DNA from: Chara braunii | Lineage: Eukaryota > Streptophyta > Charophyceae > Charales > Characeae | DNA length: 49,549 bases | Direction: 5' to 3' | NCBI GenBank assembly: GCA_003427395.1 | Contig: BFEA01000161.1 | Location: forward strand, 495,556 to 545,104 | In this document: one piece after another, positions 18,749-30,383 of the stretch | Position numbering within the stretch: the first letter of the stretch is position 1 | How the letters are laid out: each line of letters begins with the position of its first letter | Notes under the pieces: model-generated | Told to the model about the DNA's origin: nothing | Seen by the model: the letters and a program-made list of their open reading frames with translations, nothing else | The model's database searches: none | Program-made: the position numbers and the translations under genes

Positions 18749-21700
18749 CTAGTCCGTGATGAGAATGAACTGCTTCGAGGGGTCCGACCGAATCAAAATA
18801 GGGGTCATCGCCAGAGCGTCCTTAAGGGTTGCAAAGGCCTGCTGGCACTCCAAGTCCCAGCTGAGAGGCTGGTCCTTCCGTAACAGATTCGTTAGTGGTC
18901 GTGCAATCGCGACAAAACCCTTGATGAAGCGCCGGTAGTACGACGCCAGCCCCAAGAAGGCTCGAACCTGCGTTAGTGATGTGGGAACCGGGGCTTCTTT
19001 CACCGCCACAACTTTTCTTGAGTCCGGCCGCAATCCTCCACGTGTCGCGACGTAGCCCAAGAACGAAATTTCCGGGAGGAAAAATTCGCTTTTCTCGAGC
19101 GCAATGTTGAACCCAGCGTCTCTCAACGCGCCCAATGTCCATTCGATATGTTGCGCGTGTCCGTGATAGGTTTCCGAATAGACCAGGATATCGCCCATGT
19201 ACACGATTACGAAGAAGTTAATCATCCCTTGTGTCAGCTGTGTCTTGTTGACGAAATTCTGGAACGTCATGTTCATCGCTCGCTGAAACATGGCAGGTGC
19301 ATTGCAAATTCCCATCGGACACCGAACCCACTGCCACGTGCCCTCAAACAACACAAAGGCCGTTTTCGGCCGATCTTCCTCCTTAACCAGAATGTGATGG
19401 AAACCATGCCGAATATCAAACTTGCTAAAATAATTAGCACATCCAATCGCATCCAGCAAATCATCAATCCGGGGGAGGGGATACACATCTTTGACCGTGA
19501 TCTCATTCAGCTTGCGATAATCAATGCAAATGCGAATCGCTCCATTTTTCTTCGGCACTAACACCACGGGAAATGACCAAGGTCCGGTAGCGGGTTCAAT
19601 CCAGCTGCTGGCTTCGAACTCTCGAATTCGTTCGAGAGCTTTTTTGCGTTCAATCAAGGAATATCGATAAGGTTTGCAATGAATCGGGGAGTCATTTCCT
19701 GTCTGAATTTCAGGTTGGATTACTAACGACAAACCAATGTCAGTGTCTAATACACTAATCGCTCCTTGATATTCCGTTAGAATGTCCGCAATTACCCGGT
19801 GGATTTCATCCGGCACGTACTGTGGAACTTGTAGTTCAAAAAGTTGGTCCCAGATCTGAACGTCAATCTGTTTCGTGCTCGTCTATTTTGCCAAGTCGGG
19901 TGGAGGCGCCGAGATGAATGAATGGTCCGATCGCAAGGAGAACACCGTGGCCATCATCTGGGCATCTTCTTCCCTGATTGCCACGTGGCCTTCTGGGGTA
20001 ATTTCGTCACAAACATCCTGCCATAGCACGTTCTTAGTTGCGATCTTTATCCCCAGTCCGTCTGTTTCTGCTTCCAAATGCCCAGGGGGTTCCAGAGAGC
20101 TTGCTTCCGCCCCCAAGCGTAACAATCTCACTTCTTTAGCCGATGTTAATAAGGACTTGGGTAGATCCGTAATGTCACAGTAATGCTTCTTGTCGCTATA
20201 CCGGGCGAGGAGAGGGGTGGTTCCTTCGTACAGAGTTTGAGGGGGTTCCAAAGAATCGACCATCCTCGAGATCTGTACGAGGGGCTCACCCAAGATCATT
20301 GTCTTGGTTCTTTGAATTTTCCGGCTGGTCAGTTTCATCGTTCTCGCTATCGTTTTGGGCGGCGGGTAGTAAACGCGCTGTTGTGCTAATTTCAATATCT
20401 ATGGATCATCTTCGTCACTGCTTTCTGCATCATCTGTTGATGACTTTCCCTCTACGGATTCATCCCAGGAGATCATGCGGAGAGTCCCTGCCATCATCGG
20501 CGGAACCCGCGGAACCGCCATAATAGTAGTGCGAAGGGTCAATCGCATGGGCACAGCGTAGGGTTTTCCTCCTGTATTTCGGAGGACGATCGATCGTCGT
20601 TCGAAGTTCAGGTTTGCTCGTAACGCCACAAGAGCGGGAAGTCCGAAAAGAACGTCGTATGTATTAACATCTAGTACTACGACATCCCCAAGCGCGTGTA
20701 CTTTTCCTAATTGGAAGGCGGCATTGGTCATTCTCCCCACAGTTTTGATATTTTCCTCATCTGCCGAAACGAGCTGATCTTTCTCAGTGAGCATGATCAG
20801 ATCATTTTTCCTACCTACCCTTTCGACCACTCTTAGTGAAATAGCCAACACAACTTCTCCCGAATCTATAATTGCGCTGTAGGGAATTCCCCAAATTTTA
20901 ATATTACATTCTGCAGATTTCCACGGAATTGGTTTAATCCGTAAGAAATGACCGTCTTTCTGAATTAAACCTACCTGTATCAGATCCGGGCTACCTGTTG
21001 GGTTTTCTTCTGGCGCAGGGCCTTTGGCTTTTGCATTTGGTGTTCGGGCGAGGGCGAATCGCTTTCGGTTTGCTTTGCAATGCTGTAGCATTCGCTCGTT
21101 GGCTTGCTCGGAGATCGAGAGTAGATGACCGATCGGAAGGGGAATCCGATGGTCCAAGACTCCGATGATGTTTAATACATCGATCTCTTCTGTGACGAAG
21201 GTGGGTCCTCCCGACTCCATTTCTCCTAGAGACGGTCGCCATTCCGCCACCTCTTTCGGTTCTGGCGCTGGTCTGATTGTTCAGATCATTTCAAGCCCAG
21301 GATATCCCAGCGATACGTACTGATCTAGCGGGATTAGCTCGGCGGCCTCTTCCGAGGTGGCCAGGGCACTTCCCCCACCCTCTACTTCTTCCATCAAGGC
21401 TCCGACTCGTCCATGTCCGTTAGTGATGGGAGCCACAGCCATAGGCGCGACCCCGATTCGCTGTTGTGGGGGTCGGTGGGGGCAATCACGGGCTAGATGT
21501 CCTGGCTGATGACAGGCATAACAGACATTCAGATTGTTCGTAGCTCCCCCGAGAGCCGGGGCCGGGGCTAATCCTTGCTGCATCGGAGGGCCACGCGCCG
21601 CAATGGGGCGCATATTCCTCATTATGGCCTCCAGCCGAGCATTGTGCTCTTGCTGCTCTTTCTTGCTTTCTTAGATTAAACTAATCAACGTTTTGGTTAG

Positions 21701-22582
21701 TTCAAAAATGGCGGCTGATTTGATCGATCGTACGGGAGCCTCAATCGGCGGAGGGGGTAATGCCCTGACGGGCAGGGGTATCATAGGAGCATAGATGCTC
21801 GGAGTCTCGCTTAGGATTACTCGTTTGGGGCCTATCTGTTCCATATAGGTGACAGGTCCTGATACAAATCCCATGTTTTCAAATTTGTTCTGCAAGGCAG
21901 TCAGCTCCGCTCTCGCTCGTGCGAGCTCGATCGAATCTCCGTCTCTAGGGTAGTCTTCTCCTTCCAGGAAGTTCACCGCGAACTTCCTTTCCATTTCTTC
22001 TGCAGCAACCATAATTTGTTGTACCGTATGAGTGATGGGGGAAAATTGCTTTCGCAACTTAGCCCTTATTGTTCGGCTGCGAAGTCCGTCAATGAACAAA
22101 TCTCTCCCTCCTTGCTCACCTCGCTCAATTTTTACGAACATCCTGTAGAACCGGTTTCGATATTCTGCAACGGATTCGAGGGGTTTTTGCACTCGGTCCT
22201 TGATCATGTATAGTGCTTGCTCAGGGTGAACATAATCAAACCGGTTCATAAAATCCCGTTCGAAGGTCGGGAGATCCACCCATACGTACGTACAATACCA
22301 ATGATGACCGTTTCCTTCCATTCGAGCCAGAATGTTGATCTGTGCTTCGTGATCATCGTACTGCTGTGCTCTAAGCATGGCCAACCATGCTCTTGCGAGA
22401 TGGTGCGTTGGATCAAATAGATAGAGATCTGGTGGCGTCATGGGAGCTCGTGCACGTGGGGCAGGTTGATTTGGTGGATTAGCATTTTGTTGCGGAACCG
22501 GGTTCTGCACATTGGCAGCCATATTGGCTGCTCGTCGGTTAGCCGATCTACTTCGGGTGACGATAGGGTCGCGTCTATGCAC
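18749..22582 (-). pseudogene. Gypsy gag-pol, one frame with four in-frame stops
   Basis: From the ATG at 22582 to 18749 a single frame (1278 codons) holds gag, protease and RT with no frameshift. Gag (22582 to about 21300) includes an FxRFDYVHPEQAL-type capsid segment and a CCHC knuckle CYACHQPGHLARDC (near 21523-21482). Protease (about 20870) shows AIIDSG. RT (about 19650-19000) shows IDYRKLNEIT, FDIRHGFHHI and VYMGDILVYS, so the catalytic YxDD box reads YMGD. Stops are TAA (21671), TGA (21281), TAG (20396) and TAG (19883), each explicable by one transition from CAA, CGA or CAG. The frame ends just after ILITD, where RNase H would begin. Confidence 0.85.
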
Positions 22583-22662
22583 GTTCCGAGGGCGAGGCCG
22601 CCCACGGTTAGCCAGGTTGCCTAATTAACGTGCTATCAATCCTAAGACCCTAACCACGTGTC

Positions 22663-22676
22663 GGGCTCCGATACCA
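22663..22676 (-). promoter_or_regulatory. Primer binding site, initiator-Met tRNA type
   Basis: In coding orientation TGGTATCGGAGCCC, one nucleotide inside the 5' LTR end. This is one mismatch from the common plant PBS TGGTATCAGAGC complementary to the 3' end of initiator Met tRNA. It confirms the minus-strand orientation and the LTR boundary. Confidence 0.8.
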
Positions 22677-22677
22677 A

Positions 22678-24352
22678 CCTCACGCCCAGCGCGACTTCCT
22701 GATCGGAGTGGGGTATGGGCCTGGAAGTGCGAAAAGGGGTGTGCCAAGGATTTTTGGGAAAGTGGGGGAGTCTTAAGGGTATGAATGCAATTAGGCGAAT
22801 AAGGGTTGCGTGCGCAAGGGACTCAAGGCCCGATGGGGCCGGAGCACTGGGGGCGACGGTTTACGGGGAAGTCCCTCCGCGGTGGAGGCGGTGCCGAAAA
22901 GTTAGGCCGTCGGGGGCCGCCACGTGGCGCAGGCCGCCGCGTACTTGGATTGGGCCTTCGGAATTCCGGAGTTCTCTGTTCCCTGCTACATCGACAATTC
23001 ACACAAAACGTACTGGGCCAATAGGGGGCTATGGTCGGCCACAGAACGACGCTGAGTTGATGATACGGGAGAAGAAGGCGGAAAGGAGGGAAACTGGTGG
23101 TCATGACAACAAATCCCGGGTGGGTGAAGTAGTAGGTGTGGTCGGGGGAAGGGAAATCAGAGCATCGAGGGTCACTAGAGGTGGCGCAGTGGAATTCCCG
23201 CGGACATAGTCGATTCTCCGTGTGACAGGGGTATCGCAGCCTTATGAGTTCGTTTATCCAAGGGGTGAAATAATCCAGGTCGTAGGATGAGTCTGAGTTC
23301 CAAGATCGCGTCATGGTATCATCGTAGATGGGACAACTCGGGTCGGGTTATCATCACCGTGCACGGGCACGTGCAGGACAGGCGAACTTAGTTGTGCCTC
23401 ATCGTGCCCGTACGGGATGACGGTTCCGCCGCGAATCTTTTTGGGTGGGCGAATCGACGCACGGGAATGCGTGTAAGAGCGCGACTCGGATCGCATTTAC
23501 CCGTGTTCTCGCGCGACGTTCGCGGGGCCCGACTTCAGATTGTCTAATTGCTTCGTAAGTTTCGATTATGCAGGATGCAACCATATCACAACTCCATCGT
23601 GAGACAAGCAAAAACGAGAACAAAATCGCTATCGGAGCCAGATTCTTATCCCATCTACGGTTGCATCAGGTGCAGACAAAGATTCGACACAAACAAAAAG
23701 CAAGGACAGGGATTCTCCGCAAAAAGATAGACGAGCAGGCATAACATTCATACATCCATACACTCGACAATCATACACATAATGCAATCGGGACAGACAT
23801 CGCAAGGACAGGTGTGAGCAAAAACCCAACCCAGATTCCAGAAAGCCAAAACGAAAATAAGAACGGGCAAATCGCCCGGAGCCGCAATCAAAATGTATGT
23901 ACACAGATGAAGAGGGGGAAGAGACAAAGAAACAGCAAATCCGCATCCATCGACCTCAACTCTCTCCTCTTCTCTCTCTCTCTCTCCGATGCGGACAGTC
24001 TGTCGTCACGCACCAACCCACGAAGTTGTTACCCCGCTTAGTCCTCCCGCACCCGTCGGATTCACCCGTGCCCACAGTCCGTCGTGGCCCACGTCAATCC
24101 CGCGGGTTCGGCACCAGCCCGTCGGTTCGCCCAACTCCTACTCTACTCACCTCTTACTTCGCTCGTGTGCCGACCCTTCCTGATTGCGCAGCCCCGAGCT
24201 TCCAACAACGGGTTAAGAGAGCTGACTAATCGCGCAGCCAAAATTTATATCGTGCATGCATGCGCGAAGAACACGGAATTATCAGGACTTAGAGTGGGGA
24301 TTAGAGAGGGAGCGCCTGCGTTCTACATGATCGGCCGCGGCGTGGGGGACGT
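22678..24352 (-). repeat. 5' LTR, proximal part (interrupted)
   Basis: This matches 15043-16711 with scattered substitutions. It breaks off after GGGGGACGT at 24352, where the 7.4-kb insertion starts, and resumes at 31791 with AACCCTTCTCC. Confidence 0.9.
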
Positions 24353-24359
24353 TGTCGGT

Positions 24360-24385
24360 GCGAATACCCTTGCAAGGGTATTCGC
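24360..24385. repeat. Perfect 26-bp palindrome at the start of the insertion
   Basis: GCGAATACCCTTG followed by its exact reverse complement, eight bases inside the left terminus. It could be a protein-binding or replication/integration site, or form a cruciform. Confidence 0.9.
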
Positions 24386-25162
24386 CCTGGGTTTTGCAAG
24401 TGACAGCGGGGCTGATGGTCCAGGCCTATGTGTTCAAACGGCTACATGTGTATGGACCAAGGTTGTCTGGGCGCGTAGGTTCAAGGCGCACGTGTGATTT
24501 TGCCCTTTTGATCGTGCCGCTGACGAAGACTTTCGGCTTGACCTCGCGCCCTTGATTAGGCCAAGGGTTAGTAGGCTGACCCTTGGTCGCCCTATCTGAC
24601 CGGCGGCGAGGTCTGTAGGTGGGGTGGTTCGCAGGGTGGCGTGCTTGCGCAACGACCGTGCGCTTGTTTATGGGCGGGGCCGCGGGGGTGAGCCTGCGGG
24701 CGTGTGCCAGCCCTAGGTGCCAGGCTGCACCACTTTATATGGGATTCACCGCCTGCTGATCCCAGGCTGGGGCTTAGCCCTATAGGTTACGGCGATGGGT
24801 TACTGCGATGAATGTTCTGGGATCGAGGCCAGCGAGCGGCAATGAGGGAGCGGCGGAGCAGCGAGGAGAAAGCCGAGGGGTCGAGAACTGTCGGGGCTAT
24901 CCCCCTCAAGCTTTTGTTGGTAGGAGTGGTAGAGGGCTGACCTACGGGACTGGCTAGGTGCCGACGGCCCCTGTCCCCCTGGGGGCCCGACATTGCTGCT
25001 TTTTCATTCTTTTTTATTTTCTTTATTTTCTTTATTGTCTAAATTTTTTTTTTTTATTACTTTTTTTTTTTTTTTTTTTTCGGACCCTGGTCTGCGGGCC
25101 GTGATCGGATGGGCAATGGCCCCCGCCTATAGCAGGGCCACGGAGCAGTAGGCCGGGGTGAA

Positions 25163-25247
25163 GTCCTTCGGGACATCCGTTAAAATTGGAACGGTACAGA
25201 GAAGATTAGTATAGCCCCTGCGCAAAGATGACATGCATAAAGGCGAG
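25163..25247 (+). pseudogene. U6 snRNA-like sequence
   Basis: It begins GTCCTTCGGGACATCCG and continues through AAAATTGGAACGGTACAGAG, AAGATTAG and GCCCCTGCGCAAAGATGACA to GCATAAA, following U6 positions 1 to about 80. The ACAGAGA box that pairs with the 5' splice site is intact. The catalytic AGC triad reads AGT, and several U4-pairing bases differ. The U6 3' end and oligo(T) terminator are missing, and the sequence merges into unrelated DNA (GGCGAGGGCACTC). Lost triad and truncation make it a pseudogene carried inside the insertion. No plant USE or TATA element at U6 spacing was recognised upstream; only poly(T) lies about 80 bp before it. Confidence 0.8.
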
Positions 25248-27780
25248 GGCACTCTCCCCCTCGGACTGTTTTGCGTTGGCGTCTGTTTGACCCAGCCTGT
25301 GCACGACTTGAGTCACAGTGGGCTGGACCTCGATAAGGTGCGCGCTAAGCGACACCGAGCGCACACGAGCCAGGGAGATGGCTGTGGTGAGGGGGAGAGG
25401 ATGTTGCCTGCCTAGCGCAAGCGGGGATTGAGGGGGACGAGTCAGTGCGAGCCGAATGGTGTTGCCGAATTGCAATCGGGAGCAAGCCGGGTGCGAGGGA
25501 AAGGAAGTCGGGCGCGAGCATTGACGAAGGGAGGAGGGGACTGACCGGACCTAGACACGGGACTGTGCCAGATTAAGCCGAGGTGAGAGACACAGGAAGG
25601 CATTACGGTGTGTCAAGGGGGGCGGGTGAATCGGGGCGCATCCCGACGCCGGGTTCATCCGAGGAAACGAAGGGGAAGAAGGAGGAGTCTACTCTTCTCT
25701 GAGTGAGATCTAGCGGGGGAAAGGTCGTATTGGGGGTTTTCGGGGCTGGCGACCCCGGATCTGAGGTCAGTTTTGGGGATCGGTGGTCGGTTTAAGAGGA
25801 GAGTTGCAAAGGGAGTGCACGGTGGCTATGGCGATACGAGGTAGAGGGTGAGGGGCGGCCTACTCCGTCGCGTCTGAGTTGGTCGAGGAAAACGAGGAGG
25901 TGGTTCCGGGGTGATGGCCGCGGGCGAGTCGGATGATGAAGCCGGGTTGGAGTAAGAGCGGGTAGGTGGAGAGCTGTCAGACGCGTGTGTGCGAGGAGTA
26001 GAGGTTGCGAGGGGCAAAGCAATTCGGGGTGGTGAGTGAATCTGGCCGCGTTTCAGCGGGTGATTCATTCGACTTCTCTCTTTGCAAGTGTTAGTTTTTT
26101 TGGGGAGTGCGACAGGTGGGAGTTAAAAAGAGAAGCTTACCAGTGGAGTCGGAGAAGGGGGGGGGGGGTTACCTGATAGCCGGCACGACGCTCGTCGTAA
26201 CGTTAGGGAACTCTTTCTCTCCCTCTCGCACGCCTGAACGCACACGGAGGGAGGTGTACGGTCCGATGCTTGGCGGGAGGCTCATTCCGATCTAGTTCGC
26301 GCGCCGGGATGGCGACTTCCTCTCTCTGATTACGGGTGGTTCCACGGTTTTCTCGTTGTAATCTCAAGCCCTCCAGGCTTTAGGCGGATGCGACAGAAAC
26401 AGGTGACCAAGAGTGTGAGGGTCGGAGGCAAAACGCAAGCAAGCTACTGTTTGGGGGCTCATCTGTGGACCAGTGAGCGGCTCACTGTGCCCAGCGGGGC
26501 CTGGCTGCGATTGAGAAGCGAGGCGGTGACCTGCCTAGGAGCCGAGGTACCATTTGGCCTATTGAGCAAGAAAGTTGCAGACGAGCCTGGGCGGGGGGAA
26601 ACCACTGCGAGACAAGAGGCGGTCTATAGTAGAAGGACTCCCTTTCCGTTGGCCACTGTGCCGCCCGCCCCAACAACCTGCGTACCAAGATACCGGCTGG
26701 TCAAAGAGCCCCAATCCATTTGTATCGTGCACCTGGCAGGCAGCAACAGCGAGAGAATAGAGGCAGATCCCGGAGAGCTTGCCCATTGACGAGAGCGCCG
26801 CCTACCTTACCAACCGAACCAGCGGCAAGGGTCCTCTGTGGGATTGTGGGTTTGCCGGTCGCCGGCAGACCAGACTGCTACAGCGCCGCAGCGGCTTGCC
26901 GGGATCATGCTAACTCTAGCATACCGGCAGCTGGCTACGGACAGCGTGTCGTTGCGTGCCTTGCTGCTCAAGCCACGTTTCGGCTACAGCAACTACCAGG
27001 GTTGCTGCAGGGCTGCTGTACTTGCTGGAATGCGGCTGTGTGACGCCACGTGATGCACTGGGAAAAAGGCTTCTTGCGGTCCTGGGGACTGCTGCCGCGG
27101 TTGGCTGCTGCATGTCGCCACATACTGTTGCTGGCTGTCATCAACTCATGCAGCAGGCTGGGCAGCCGCAGTTGACCTAAAGGAAGTGCGGGGGAGTAGC
27201 TGAGCTAGCTGAAGGGGCTATCGCTGCAACTGCGGAGTCTATCAGGAGGGGTTGGTCCTGCTGTTTAAAATTTGGGAGGTGACCAAGCTGTTACATTTGG
27301 CCGCCATTGCGGGGCCCTCAGGCGCTGAAGACCTCAAGGCCCTCTCACGCGAGTCTGAGTGTACCCCTCTTGTATCTGAGAGACTTAATGTTTCTTTTTC
27401 TGCCCTTCTCACTCTCAGTCTAGTCTATTGGTTTGGAGAGGAAGGCGGCCCCACCGATTGCAGGAGCCCTGCCGGAACTCAGGAGGAGTTCTGGAGGCAG
27501 GGAACTCAGAGGTAACCATTGCTTTCCCTTATAAACCCAGTATACCCCCTACCTATACACCTCCCTACGTATTGGTTGATTGGGCTGTATGCAACACTTA
27601 CTTTCAAATTGACTTTTTGGACCGACTCTCAGGATACAAATCAGACTAACTAAAGGAATTCATGTATAATGGCAGTTCCAATTTCTTGTTTGTCTGAAAG
27701 TAGATTGTCACAAGAGGTTGCATCGGGGGGAAGGTTGGGAGGAAAGCAGTTTTTGCTTGCGACTGAACGGGTCTTATAGG

Positions 27781-28615
27781 GTCAGACATTGTTTCTAAGA
27801 TGAATGACATGACTGCTGTGTTTTGTTCTATTTTCAGAAGAACCAAACATTGTTTCTAAGATGAATGGCTTGGTTGCTGTGTTTCTTTAACTGTGCCAGG
27901 CATTGTTTCTAAGATGAATGGCCTGGCTACTTATTTTTGAGGGGTATTGTTTGCTTGACTTTTGAGGGTCAGACATCGTTTCTAAGATGAATGATTTGGC
28001 CGCTGTTTACTTGTGTGGTTTCTGAAGAGTCTCTGGGTCAGACCCAGGGTACTCTGTTTTTTTGTGTGCTGAAAAAGGGAGAGCTGAGCATTGTTTCTAA
28101 GATGAATGACTCATCTCTCCTTGATTGTTTTTATTCTGAGGGAGGATTCAGGGTCAGAGGACTAGACATTGTTTCTAAGATGAATGGTCTAAGTATGAGG
28201 CCTCAGGACCATAATTAGAACGAAGGAATATGATTCTCTATATTGTTATATATATATGTACTTATATACAAACAAGGCTAGTCAGGCATTGTTTCTAAGA
28301 TGAATGGCCTCACTATAGCCTTATCACAAGCGAAGAGAGTATAATCGAGAGTTATAATTGAAGGTAACCTGGGCAGGCTGTGCCTTGTTTCTAAGACGAA
28401 TGACTCGGGCCTACGCCCTCTTTCTAAAGACTAAGGTGCAGAAAGGTATATATAACTTGGCTATTTAAACAATTCAGGGCGACTAAGCATGGTTTCTAAG
28501 ATGAATGGCTTAATCATATGCCCAATGAAGAGAAAAGTAGTTGTGCAACCTGTTCGTGTATAGCTAAGGCAGAGGGTTGGCATTGTTTCTAAGACGAATG
28601 ACCAATCCCAATGCC
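27781..28615 (+). ncRNA. Array of ten hairpins with a conserved loop and varying stems
   Basis: Ten irregularly spaced copies of CATTGTTTCTAAGATGAATG occur at 27787, 27848, 27901, 27974, 28089, 28167, 28287, 28383, 28488 and 28581. CATT pairs with AATG around the 12-nt loop GTTTCTAAGA(T/C)G. Outside it, each copy has a different complementary stem: GTCA/TGAC, AACCAA/TTGGTT, GCCAGG/CCTGGC, GTCA/TGGC, GAG/CTC twice, ACT-AGA/TCT-AGT, AGG/CCT plus AAGGCT/AGCCTT, GGGC-AGGC/GCCT-GCCC, TAAG/CTTA plus GGGC/GCCC, TTGG/CCAA plus GGG/CCC plus GGCA/TGCC. A single unpaired purine usually follows AATG. Stems that differ yet still pair indicate structure at the RNA (or single-strand) level. The strand is assigned only by convention. 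I know no described family with this loop. Confidence 0.75.
28027..28054. repeat. Additional hairpin within the array, lacking the loop motif
   Basis: GAGT..CTGGGTC A GACCCAG..ACTC forms a near-perfect stem between the fourth and fifth hairpins. It could be a degenerate member of the array. Confidence 0.7.
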
Positions 28616-28858
28616 CTATGTAAGCAGGGTGTAAAGGGTTAAATAATTGAAAGACTATGAACTAATGACTGTTGAACCAACTTGGGGATGGTGAAAGTAC
28701 TTACCTTTGTGGTTTGGCCTGCATGTGACTGAGTGACATCACTACCTAGTCTGAGTTTGAGTTGATAGGTAGTTGTTGTAGTTGCTCGCCATGGGCTAGA
28801 GCTATAGGAGTTAGATTCAATTCCTGCATTTTCTGAGATAGTTTTTTTTTTTACTTAG

Positions 28859-29020
28859 TTCGATTTCTGCATTTATCTGAGGTATTTTCTCATACTTGGG
28901 CTTGTATAAATCTTGGTAAGCCACTTTTCAAAAGTCCAATTCGATTTCTGCATTTATCTGAGGTATTTTCTCATACTTGGGCTTGTATAAATCTTGGTAA
29001 GCCACTTTTCAAAAGTCCAA
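28859..29020. repeat. Exact 81-bp tandem duplication
   Basis: Two copies starting TTCGATTTCTGCATTTATCT at 28859 and 28940 appear identical. Each contains GGGCTT...AAGCC, able to form a small stem. The identity implies recent duplication inside an otherwise diverged region. Confidence 0.9.
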
Positions 29021-29039
29021 CTGTTTGAATCATATATGG

Positions 29040-29100
29040 ATTAGTAAAAATCTGGGAAGTCTCCCTTTCAAAAGGGGGTGCTGCCCAAATTTTTACTAAT
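29040..29100. repeat. 61-bp strong hairpin
   Basis: ATTAGTAAAAATCTGGG at the left pairs with CCCAAATTTTTACTAAT at the right, and an inner CTCCCTTT/AGGGGG stem continues it. Another stem (AAATTTTGG/CCAGAATTT) lies at about 29175-29215 and a perfect small one (GTTATCATTGATAAC) at about 29510. Confidence 0.8.
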
Positions 29101-30383
29101 TCAGGGAGTTCGACAAAATTGGACTTTAGAAAGTCAAAGACTATTCCTGTTTTTATATTCAGGCTTATATAAATTTTGGAAAGACGGTTTTCCTACGGGA
29201 AGCGCTACCAGAATTTCCTTAGTTTAGAGGGGTTAGATTATATTATGACAAGTGGCAGAGTTGACAGTCCATTCTGTATAAGGGAAACCCAGTCAAAGGT
29301 CTACCTTTTCTTTGAGCCCTGACTTAGGACTAGGCTCAGACCTAGTTGACTACCAAAAGGTTAGACGGGACCACCATACAGAACACAGTTCGCATAAGGC
29401 TTACAGGGTTAGTCTTGGTTGTTGACCTGTCTTGTGTTACAGGCCAGCTTGATCGATCTGATTCAGGACTTGGACTAGGTTCAGCTGATCCCTTAAGGGT
29501 CATCTGCTGTTATCATTGATAACAGGTCGGTTACCGATTCGTCGGTCCACGACTTTATTCCTACTCACTCCCCATACTCAACCTAAAAGGCTTTGGCCCT
29601 GATGATCTTTCTGTTTGTTAAGGGTTTTACCCGGACTTTTATTAAATGCCCATTTAACAAAAGTACTGAGTACTTAATTACGGTTGGTTGGCTGGAGGTT
29701 GGGGCTTGCATGGCTGAAGCAAGGAGTATGAGTATGGAGGTTTGGTTGGAGTTGACCCCGTGTAGAGTGTGGATTTTTGCTTGGCTCCTGGTTGTGACTG
29801 CAAGTATGTATTGTGGCTTGAGTTATCGGATCGGACTGCCTGCGATCTCACATATGTATACATGGCTATGAGGAGTCACATGGTGATTGTGAGATGTGAT
29901 CGTCACCTATCTATTCCCCTTTATATATATATGTACGTATGTATGTGTACCTACGTGGGGGTATTAGCGCGGCCTGGGGTGCCCGCGTACTAAGGACCTA
30001 ATCGAGGGTTGGGGCGAATAGAAGGGAGGGGATGACCCCCTCTGCTCTTCTTAGAGAATTCTTGGTCGGAAGTTAGCCTCAGCTTTGGAACACGGTGGTC
30101 CTCGCCCAGGGCGACCCCGGTTCCGAGCCTAACACAAAAATGGTCTTTTCTTTGATAAGGCGTTAAAAAGTCCTTGCTTCCTTTTCCTTGTTGCGATCTA
30201 TCTTGGTGGAACGATAAAGTTCCGGGCGGAAGGGTTAGCGTGTCGCTGGTGATGCGCTAGACAACTCACCACCACTCCAAACTCCTTCCTGCCCTAGGGG
30301 CCGTCTTGCCTCGCACCCCTTGGGGCACCTTAGGGTGCAAAAGACGAAAAGACCCTCAGGCCGGTTTTGCGTCCACTAAGGGG

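Noticed and set aside
25746-25760. Primer binding site TGGCGACCCCGGATC for the inner insertion
   Set aside because: It resembles the complement of an Arg tRNA end, but no LTR end (CA) precedes it and no second LTR copy was found.
27781-28615. CRISPR array
   Set aside because: The context is a plant-type nuclear transposon, repeat spacing is irregular (about 50-120 bp), and the conserved part is a hairpin loop with variable stems.
27781-28615. C/D snoRNA cluster
   Set aside because: GATGA-like bases occur in the loop, but there is no consistent CTGA D box or terminal stem of snoRNA type.
30340-30356. Ribosomal RNA-like motif GACGAAAAGACCC
   Set aside because: Only this short match to a large-subunit rRNA motif; the flanks do not resemble rRNA.
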